Translations under genes and position numbers: made by a program | From: Pararhizobium sp. YC-54 | Lineage (GTDB): Bacteria; Pseudomonadota; Alphaproteobacteria; Rhizobiales; Rhizobiaceae | Assembly: GCF_025847205.1 (NCBI RefSeq) | Contig: NZ_JAOYTH010000037.1 | Span: 1 to 12,393, forward strand | Direction: 5' to 3' | Length of the DNA: 12,393 bases | Part shown: positions 7,318 to 12,393 of the stretch, piece by piece | Position numbering within the stretch: the first letter of the stretch is position 1 | Layout: each line of letters opens with the position of its first letter | The notes under the pieces: model-generated | Told to the model about the DNA's origin: nothing | Databases searched by the model: none | The model's input: the letters and a program-made list of their open reading frames with translations, nothing else

Positions 7318-7358
7318 CGCCACTGATCGGAGGTCAGCCAAATCCGTGACGAACCGTT

Positions 7359-7383
7359 GGCTAGCCGCGATTCGCGGCTAGCC
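7359..7383 (-). terminator. Perfect 11-bp inverted repeat downstream of the porin gene
   Basis: GGCTAGCCGCG (7359-7369) and CGCGGCTAGCC (7373-7383) enclose a 3-nt loop, starting 17 bp past the porin stop. It is the most stable hairpin in the gap between the convergent Rrf2 and porin genes. No U-tract follows on the - strand, so it may act as a 3' stabiliser of an abundant porin mRNA as much as a terminator. Confidence 0.5.
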
Positions 7384-7400
7384 GGATATCGGAGTGCGAT

Positions 7401-8426
7401 TTAGAAATCGCGCTGCAGACGCACGAAGCCGAACACTTCGTCGTCACCATCGTCTTCGTCGTGATACTGAACGCTCACCTTGGACTTCAGACCATCCGTG
7501 ATCTTGTAGTCGACGGTCACGCCGCCGGTCCAGGCATCGCCACCACCGAAGCCGTTGCCATTGCGGCTAAGGTCGATGTTGCTGAAGTACTGGACGCCGG
7601 GCGTGATTGCGAACTTGTCGTTGACCTTCAGTTCGTACTGGGCGCCGACCGTCCATTCGGACTCTTCGTAGTAGTAGTTGGCGCCAGTTGCGTAGGCACC
7701 GTAGATGCCGAGCTGGCCCGGACCGAGATCGGCATAGATGATCGCGCGGATAGCGCCTTCTTCGGTATCGGTGTCATAACCGCCGAGCAGGTAACCGGTG
7801 ACAACGCCGGCCGTACCCGAAACCTGGCCGGTGATGCCAACATTGTTGGGGCCTTCACCCGGCTTGGTGTCGTAGTCGTCTTCCAGTTCTTCCACGGCGA
7901 TGCCCGCCTTGAACGCATCTGTCTCGTACTGGTAGCGAATGGCGTTGTGACGGGTTTCGTTGCTGGCGATCAGGTCGGTTTCGCCGCTCAAGTCGTCATC
8001 CCACCAGCTGTACTGCATGCCGACGCGCAGGCCTGCGATGTCGATGTAACCCTGGTCGAGGAAGGTGTTGTTGTTCGAAGAACCGGAAGAATTCCGGGCG
8101 TTTGTACGCAGGGCGACAAGGCTCGTCAGCGTGCCGAATTCGGTATCGTTCTTCGCCTCGAACTCGAGCTGTGCGCGGGTAAAGGTATTCCAGTCGGACG
8201 TGCCGGACTGATCACGGCCGAAGTCGGTCTGGAAACGGATGTAACCACCGATCTTCAGGCAGGTTTCCGTTCCCGGGATGTAGAAGTAGCCGGTGCCGAA
8301 CGCGTCGCAGACGCGGACGTATTCCATCGGCTCGGGTTCAGCGGCAACAATAGCGTCGGCGGCAAACGCGCCGCTTGCCGTGCTCAACGCCGCAGCAGAC
8401 GCAAAAAGAAAAGCCTTTATAGTCAT
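7401..8426 (-). CDS. Outer-membrane porin, RopA/Omp2b type (Rhizobiales general porin)
   Basis: The precursor has 341 residues. A signal peptide of about 22 residues (MTIKAFLFASAAALSTASGA then FA) is cleaved before ADAIVAAEPEP. The family's N-terminal block follows: EYVRVCDAFGTGYFYIPGTE, then TCLKIGGYIRFQ with the paired cysteines C40 and C56. The rest is alternating amphipathic beta-strand sequence rich in Gly, Asp, Asn and Tyr, ending VRLQRDF; the terminal Phe is the usual signal for outer-membrane assembly. It should form a trimeric 16-stranded beta-barrel for passive uptake of small hydrophilic solutes. The start at 8426 is chosen because it places the Lys-hydrophobic signal peptide at the N-terminus; the ATG at 8456 adds ten unneeded residues. 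It is monocistronic, with a long regulatory-looking upstream region. It could be called ropA-like, but several porin paralogues usually exist, so no symbol is assigned. Confidence 0.9.
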   Translation of the reverse strand: MTIKAFLFASAAALSTASGAFAADAIVAAEPEPMEYVRVCDAFGTGYFYIPGTETCLKIGGYIRFQTDFGRDQSGTSDWNTFTRAQLEFEAKNDTEFGTLTSLVALRTNARNSSGSSNNNTFLDQGYIDIAGLRVGMQYSWWDDDLSGETDLIASNETRHNAIRYQYETDAFKAGIAVEELEDDYDTKPGEGPNNVGITGQVSGTAGVVTGYLLGGYDTDTEEGAIRAIIYADLGPGQLGIYGAYATGANYYYEESEWTVGAQYELKVNDKFAITPGVQYFSNIDLSRNGNGFGGGDAWTGGVTVDYKITDGLKSKVSVQYHDEDDGDDEVFGFVRLQRDF

Positions 8427-8967
8427 TTCGGATCCAATCAAGTTTCGACTGGGCACAGGTTTGCGTGGCTGAAAAATCAGCGTCCCCCGACCCCAAATAT
8501 CGATTCAAGCCCCAATGGCAGCGGCCGAAACCGCCCGCCGAGATTACACAGGCAAAGAACTGTAACAATCAAAATTACAGTCATAATCCGTCACAAATGA
8601 AGGTTGGGGTTTTGGGTGTTGCCGAAACGCAACGGCTGGAAATGCGGGATCGTGAGCACCCTCACTACCTGGCATACGCGTCCCGGCTGCCGTATACACC
8701 ATATAGGGTGTGACCGGTAACATTTCTGCCCTGCAGTTAGGGATGGCCCTGCCAAACCGCAAGTCGTGCGGGCTGACAATTCGACACGGAACGTCAAATT
8801 GCCGCAGCTCATGCTCGATTCATCGAGGGCCGGGCGCCAATCCGGTGTGACGGGGAGTCCCTGTCAGCGACTCGTCCCTTTGTCCAAGGATGACGCGCTA
8901 TAGCGATCGGTGATTTCCTTCGACCTTGTTTCCGGCTAAGCAGGAGACAAAGACGACGGGAGGACGC
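8427..8967. promoter_or_regulatory. 541-bp divergent intergenic region between porin and pccB
   Basis: No protein gene is supported here. The region must hold both divergent promoters. Visible structures are: GCTGA-AAAA-TCAGC (8468-8481), likely in the porin 5' leader; ACTGTAA-N9-TTACAGT (8559-8581); GTGAG-CACC-CTCAC (8652-8665); ACACC-ATATAG-GGTGT (8696-8711); and the 10-bp palindrome CGCTATAGCG (8896-8905), whose CTATAG could serve as a pccB -10 box. Individual promoter calls are uncertain. Confidence 0.5.
8559..8581. promoter_or_regulatory. 7-bp inverted repeat upstream of the porin gene, candidate operator
   Basis: ACTGTAA (8559-8565) and TTACAGT (8575-8581) are exact reverse complements separated by 9 bp in a locally A/T-rich patch about 135 bp before the porin start. 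Read on the - strand, the half-sites CTGTAAT and ATTGTTA are about 11 bp apart, a spacing typical of OmpR/PhoB-class sites. Porins are commonly controlled by such regulators. The role is inferred. Confidence 0.35.
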
Positions 8968-10500
8968 ATGCGCAATATCATCGAAACCGTGGAAGCGCGC
9001 CGCGCCGAGGCGCGTCTTGGCGGCGGGCAGAAACGCATTGACGCCCAGCATGCCAAGGGCAAGCTGACGGCGCGCGAGCGCATCGAGGTGCTGCTCGACG
9101 AAGGCTCCTTCGAAGAATACGACATGTACGTTACCCACCGTGCCGTCGATTTCGGCATGGCCGAGCAGAAAGTGGCCGGCGACGGCGTCGTCACCGGCTG
9201 GGGCACGATCAACGGCCGCCAAACTTACGTCTTCTCTCAGGATTTTACCGTGCTCGGCGGCTCGCTGTCGGAAACCCATGCCCAGAAAATCTGCAAGATC
9301 ATGGACATGGCCGTGCGCAACGGCGCACCCGTCATCGGCCTCAACGATTCGGGCGGTGCGCGCATCCAGGAAGGCGTCGCCTCGCTCGCCGGCTATGCCG
9401 AAGTGTTCCGCCGCAACGCCGAGGCCTCCGGCGTCATCCCGCAGATCTCCGTCATCATGGGCCCCTGCGCCGGCGGTGCTGTCTATTCGCCGGCGATGAC
9501 CGACTTCATCTTCATGGTGCGCGATTCCTCCTACATGTTCGTCACCGGCCCGGACGTGGTGAAGACCGTCACCAACGAGATCGTCACGGCCGAAGAACTC
9601 GGCGGCGCCGGCACCCATACGCGGAAATCCTCGGTTGCCGATGCGGCCTATGAAAACGACATCGAGACCCTGGAGCAGGTCCGCCTGCTTTTCGATTTCC
9701 TGCCCCTCAACAACCGCGAAAAGCCGCCGGTCCGGCCGTTCCACGATGATCCGGCCCGCCTTGAGAACCGCCTCGACACGCTGATCCCGGATTCGTCGGC
9801 CAAACCCTACGACATGAAGGAACTCATTCATGCGATCGCCGACGAAGGCGATTTCTTCGAGCTTCAGGAAGCCTTTGCCAAGAACATCATCACCGGCTTC
9901 ATCCGGCTCGAGGGCCAGACCGTCGGCGTCGTCGCCAACCAGCCGATGGTGCTGGCCGGCTGCCTGGATATCGACAGTTCGCGAAAAGCCGCCCGCTTCG
10001 TCCGCTTCTGCGACGCGTTCTCGATCCCGCTCCTGACCCTGGTCGATGTCCCCGGCTTCCTGCCCGGCGTCGCGCAGGAATATGGCGGCGTCATCAAGCA
10101 CGGCGCTAAGCTGCTGTTCGCCTACAGCCAGGCAACCGTGCCGATGGTGACGCTGATCACGCGCAAGGCGTACGGCGGCGCCTATGACGTCATGGCCTCC
10201 AAGCATATTGGCGCCGACATCAACTACGCCTGGCCGACCGCCGAAATCGCGGTGATGGGCGCCAAGGGCGCCACCGAAATCCTCTACCGCTCCGAACTTG
10301 GCGACGTTGACAAGATCGCCGCCCGGACCAAGGAATACGAAGAACGCTTCGCCAACCCCTTCGTCGCCGCCGAACGCGGCTTCATTGACGAAGTCATCAT
10401 GCCGCATTCCTCCCGGCGCCGCATTGCCCGGGCGTTTGCCTCGCTGAGGAACAAGCGCAAGGAACAGCTGTGGCGCAAGCACGATACGATACCGTTGTGA
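8968..10500 (+). CDS. pccB: Propionyl-CoA carboxylase, beta (carboxyltransferase) subunit
   Basis: The protein has 510 residues, the usual PccB length. It transfers the carboxyl group from carboxybiotin to propionyl-CoA, giving methylmalonyl-CoA, in a cytosolic complex with PccA. The N-terminal crotonase-fold domain shows [40 protein letters not shown] and [20 protein letters not shown]. The C-terminal domain shows [20 protein letters not shown] and [18 protein letters not shown]. Asp407 in AYDVM matches the residue associated with propionyl-CoA rather than acetyl-CoA preference in actinobacterial homologues. The start at 8968 is preceded by GGGAGG about 5 nt upstream; the ATG at 8926 would add 14 residues without support. 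A biotin-carboxylase partner begins 1.8 kb downstream on the same strand. Family identity is secure. Methylcrotonyl-CoA carboxylase is a less likely alternative. Confidence 0.94.
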   Translation: MRNIIETVEARRAEARLGGGQKRIDAQHAKGKLTARERIEVLLDEGSFEEYDMYVTHRAVDFGMAEQKVAGDGVVTGWGTINGRQTYVFSQDFTVLGGSLSETHAQKICKIMDMAVRNGAPVIGLNDSGGARIQEGVASLAGYAEVFRRNAEASGVIPQISVIMGPCAGGAVYSPAMTDFIFMVRDSSYMFVTGPDVVKTVTNEIVTAEELGGAGTHTRKSSVADAAYENDIETLEQVRLLFDFLPLNNREKPPVRPFHDDPARLENRLDTLIPDSSAKPYDMKELIHAIADEGDFFELQEAFAKNIITGFIRLEGQTVGVVANQPMVLAGCLDIDSSRKAARFVRFCDAFSIPLLTLVDVPGFLPGVAQEYGGVIKHGAKLLFAYSQATVPMVTLITRKAYGGAYDVMASKHIGADINYAWPTAEIAVMGAKGATEILYRSELGDVDKIAARTKEYEERFANPFVAAERGFIDEVIMPHSSRRRIARAFASLRNKRKEQLWRKHDTIPL

Positions 10501-10527
10501 AACGTCGCATGCGTCACAAACCACAGT

Positions 10528-10558
10528 CGTCATCCTCGGGCATGACCCGAGGATGACG
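10528..10558. repeat. 13-bp-arm palindrome (REP-like intergenic element) after pccB
   Basis: CGTCATCCTCGGG (10528-10540) and CCCGAGGATGACG (10546-10558) are perfect reverse complements with loop CATGA. Palindromes of this TCATCCTCGGG...CCCGAGGATGA type recur between genes in many alphaproteobacteria. Here it starts 28 bp after the pccB stop and could also end or stabilise the pccB transcript. No second copy was seen in this window. Confidence 0.65.
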
Positions 10559-10682
10559 GAGAAACAAAATACGCCTTGGGCGGAAAGTGACTGTCTGCAC
10601 GAGCGAAATTCATTGCTCGTTTCCCATATGCCTGCTGTGTTCTCCTCTCAAGCACATCGCCCACTATCAAGGACCGCTTCTC

Positions 10683-11600
10683 ATGACCGAAAAATCCCCC
10701 GCCGATAATTTTCCCGCGGGTTACGAACTTCCCAAAGTCTGGACCTGGGACAAGGGCAATGGTGGTACTTTCGCCAACATCAACCGGCCGATCGCCGGAC
10801 CGACGCAGGACAAGGTCCTGCCGGTCGGAAAACATCCGCTGCAGCTCTATTCGCTGGGCACGCCGAATGGCGTCAAGGTCACGATCATGCTGGAGGAGCT
10901 TTTGGCGGCGGGGCACGAAGGTGCCGAGTACGACGCGTGGCTGATCAGGATCGGCGATGGCGACCAGTTCGGCTCGGGCTTCGTCGATGTCAATCCGAAC
11001 TCGAAGATCCCGGCGCTGATGGACCATGCCCCCATGGGCGGCGGCGCGCCCGTTCGCGTCTTCGAATCCGCCTCCATCCTGCTGTATCTCGCGGAAAAAT
11101 TCGGCGCCTTCCTGCCCGCCGATTTTCGCACCCGCACCGAGACGATGAACTGGCTGTTCTGGCAGATGGGCTCGGCCCCGTTCCTCGGCGGCGGCTTTGG
11201 CCATTTCTATGCCTATGCGCCGATACACATCAAATATGCCATCGACCGCTACGCCATGGAAGTGAAGCGCCAGTTCGACGTGCTCGACCGGCATCTGGCC
11301 GACAACCAGTTCCTGTCGGGTGCCCACTACACGATCGCCGACATGGCCACCTGGCCCTGGTACGGCAGTCTGGCGCTCGGCCAGGCCTATGGCGATGCCG
11401 GCACCTTCCTCGATGTCCAGAGCTACAGACACGTCCAGCGCTGGACGGCCGAAATCGCTGCCCGCCCGGCGGTCAAGCGCGGCCGCATGGTCAACCGGAC
11501 GTCCGGCGATCCCTCCGAACAGCTGCATGAGCGCCACGACGCCTTGGACTTCGACACGAAGACGCAGGACAAGATCGCCCAAGACGGCGCAAAGGCTTAA
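10683..11600 (+). CDS. yghU: YghU-type (nu-class) glutathione transferase / disulfide-bond reductase
   Basis: The protein has 305 residues and is very close to E. coli YghU. It shares KVWTWDKGNGGTFANINRP (18-36), PVGKHPLQLYSLGTPNG (47-63), EYDAWLIRIGDGDQFGSGF (82-100), NPNSKIPAL (104-112) and FESASILLYLAEKFG (127-141). An all-alpha GST C-domain follows, with LFWQMGSAPFLGGGFGHFY, YTIADMATWPW (216-226) and the tail NEQLHERHDA-like SEQLHERHDALDF. This class binds two glutathiones per subunit and shows disulfide reductase activity, with little classic transferase activity. The start at 10683 aligns with the family; AAGGA lies about 10 nt upstream. The ATG at 10587 would add 32 residues unlike the family. 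It lies between pccB and pccA on the same strand and is followed 11 bp later by a small gene that is probably co-transcribed. Confidence 0.93.
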   Translation: MTEKSPADNFPAGYELPKVWTWDKGNGGTFANINRPIAGPTQDKVLPVGKHPLQLYSLGTPNGVKVTIMLEELLAAGHEGAEYDAWLIRIGDGDQFGSGFVDVNPNSKIPALMDHAPMGGGAPVRVFESASILLYLAEKFGAFLPADFRTRTETMNWLFWQMGSAPFLGGGFGHFYAYAPIHIKYAIDRYAMEVKRQFDVLDRHLADNQFLSGAHYTIADMATWPWYGSLALGQAYGDAGTFLDVQSYRHVQRWTAEIAARPAVKRGRMVNRTSGDPSEQLHERHDALDFDTKTQDKIAQDGAKA

Positions 11601-11611
11601 AGGAGACCCAG

Positions 11612-11989
11612 ATGGCCAAACGGCCCGAGATGACAAAACACAGGGGCTTTCCCTCCGGCCTGCCGGGCCACGGCCATCATTTCACCATCCGGCGGGCGAA
11701 CGAGAAGGCCGTCACGCCGCTCAAGGCGCTGCAGCGCCTCGCCCGCCCGAATTCGATCGAACAGAAGGTCGACGCCGCCTTCCTGCATGCGCTCTGGCAC
11801 CATTTTGGAACCGAGCCGTTCGAACGTGGCAATCTCGACGCCGGACGGCTGAACCTTCTGTTCGGCCGCGAAGTCGTGCCGGCCGAGGAGCCGTTCGACC
11901 CGGCGTCGTATGAAGCGCTGCTGCGGATCGACGAGAGGGTCGGGCGCAAGAGTTTTCCGGAAGCCTTTGAAGACGTGTTCGAGGTGTGA
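11612..11989 (+). CDS. Conserved-looking hypothetical protein, 125 aa
   Basis: I do not recognise this family. The start ATG at 11612 follows AAGGAG (11600-11605) with good spacing and comes 11 bp after the yghU stop, so the two are probably translated from one mRNA. The protein has no signal peptide and no hydrophobic segment. Its N-terminal 30 residues are basic and His/Gly rich (GLPGHGHHFTIRR). The middle is predicted helical (EQKVDAAFLHALWHHFGTEP), and the C-terminus is acidic (SFPEAFEDVFEV). Codon use is GC3-rich like its neighbours, supporting a real gene. Opposite-strand frames over the same bases lack ribosome-binding sites. Position hints at a role near YghU, but no function can be given. 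Confidence 0.72.
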   Translation: MAKRPEMTKHRGFPSGLPGHGHHFTIRRANEKAVTPLKALQRLARPNSIEQKVDAAFLHALWHHFGTEPFERGNLDAGRLNLLFGREVVPAEEPFDPASYEALLRIDERVGRKSFPEAFEDVFEV

Positions 11990-12056
11990 GCAGCCCATGT
12001 TTCAGAATGCCGCCATCCCTGCTGCCGCCACTCACCCCCCTCCGTCGCTTCATGAC

Positions 12057-12194
12057 ATCTCTCCCCCAAGGGGGAAGATCGCCGCAATTGCCGTGAATCC
12101 GAATGCGATAGTCTCCCCTCAGGAAGACAAATCGGGTGCAAGAGGCCGCCACCTGCCAATCTCCCCCCTGGAGGGGGAGATGCCCGACAGGGCA
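12057..12194. repeat. RIME-like palindromic intergenic repeat cluster before pccA
   Basis: Two G/C-rich palindromes in opposite sequence context bracket the gap: TCCCCC-AA-GGGGGA (12062-12075), and ATCTCCCCC (12159-12167) with GGGGGAGAT (12173-12181). The second is followed at once by TGCCC-GACA-GGGCA (12181-12194). A degraded third unit reads TCTCCCCTCAGGAAGA near 12112-12127. The order 'TCTCCCCC...GGGGGAGAT then short CC/GG hairpin' matches intergenic mosaic elements common in Rhizobium and Sinorhizobium. The match is from memory of the family, not a search. Confidence 0.6.
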
Positions 12195-12274
12195 GAGATC
12201 ACCGGTCGTCACCACCTTCCGCTGCGCCCCGGTGCGGATGATTGCGTCACATGCTCAGGGAGCGGCCCGCTAAC

Positions 12275-12393
12275 ATGATCCAGAAAATTCTGATCGCCAA
12301 TCGCGGCGAGATTGCCTGCCGGGTGATCAAGACGGCGCGGAAGATGGGCATCGCCACGGTTGCCGTCTATTCCGATGCGGATGCCGATGCGCT
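12275..12393 (+). CDS. pccA: Biotin-carboxylase subunit, probably propionyl-CoA carboxylase alpha, N-terminal part (3' end outside window)
   Basis: Thirty-nine codons are visible: [20 protein letters not shown], then [31 protein letters not shown] is the invariant start of the biotin-carboxylase domain shared by PccA, MccA, AccC and pyruvate carboxylase. Assignment to PccA rests on the upstream pccB on the same strand; the biotinyl domain lies outside the window. The enzyme carboxylates its own biotin using ATP and bicarbonate. The start ATG at 12275 has AGGGAG (12257-12262) 12 nt upstream, a rather long spacing. The 285-bp upstream gap holds palindromic repeats, so its promoter may be separate from pccB. 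Confidence 0.85.
   Translation, partial: MIQKILIANRGEIACRVIKTARKMGIATVAVYSDADADA

Noticed and set aside
8809..10533. 574-codon - strand frame opposite pccB
   Set aside because: It is a mirror frame of a highly conserved carboxyltransferase gene and has no independent support.
10530..11636. 368-codon - strand frame opposite yghU
   Set aside because: It is an antisense shadow; the + strand frame matches YghU over its whole length.
12057..12194. CRISPR-like or insertion-sequence interpretation of the repeats before pccA
   Set aside because: The units are few, palindromic, unequal and not regularly spaced. No transposase or cas gene is present.

Overview
The window looks like chromosome (or chromid) sequence from an alphaproteobacterium of the Rhizobiales, most likely Rhizobiaceae. 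The reasons are a GC-rich composition with strong third-position GC bias, an outer-membrane porin of the RopA/Omp2b type that is typical of this order, separate pccB and pccA genes, and short GC-rich palindromic intergenic repeats of the kind scattered through rhizobial genomes. No tRNA, rRNA, CRISPR array, transposase or phage gene was found.

Layout, left to right. Positions 1-225 hold the 3' end of purU (formyltetrahydrofolate deformylase, + strand). Facing it is a leftward purine-salvage cluster: a divergent adenine-deaminase paralogue (3600-5402), an AzgA-type purine permease (2140-3537) and a canonical adenine deaminase, ade (291-2081). A LysR-type regulator (5510-6472) is divergent from this cluster. 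The 107-bp gap between them carries several small dyads that are plausible operators. A 332-bp non-coding stretch then leads to a small Rrf2-family regulator (6805-7266, +), which converges on the porin gene (7401-8426, -). A 541-bp divergent intergenic region separates the porin from pccB (8968-10500, +). After pccB come a palindromic repeat, a YghU-type glutathione transferase (10683-11600), a 125-aa protein of unknown function (11612-11989), a 285-bp gap with RIME-like palindromes, and the first 39 codons of a biotin-carboxylase subunit, probably pccA (12275 to the window end).

How the genes work together. The left cluster would import a 6-aminopurine, deaminate it (adenine to hypoxanthine plus ammonia) and be controlled by the adjacent LysR protein. 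purU also feeds formate and tetrahydrofolate balance linked to purine synthesis. The right cluster encodes the two subunits of a biotin-dependent propionyl-CoA carboxylase, split by a thiol-redox enzyme and an orphan gene.

Most of the window is ordinary metabolic and housekeeping sequence. The most interesting point is that two of the three purine genes depart from family consensus. The second deaminase has lost several conserved His/Glu motif residues while keeping others, and the permease has an altered TM8 substrate-site motif. The locus may therefore handle a purine-like compound other than, or in addition to, adenine. That is inference, not demonstrated function.
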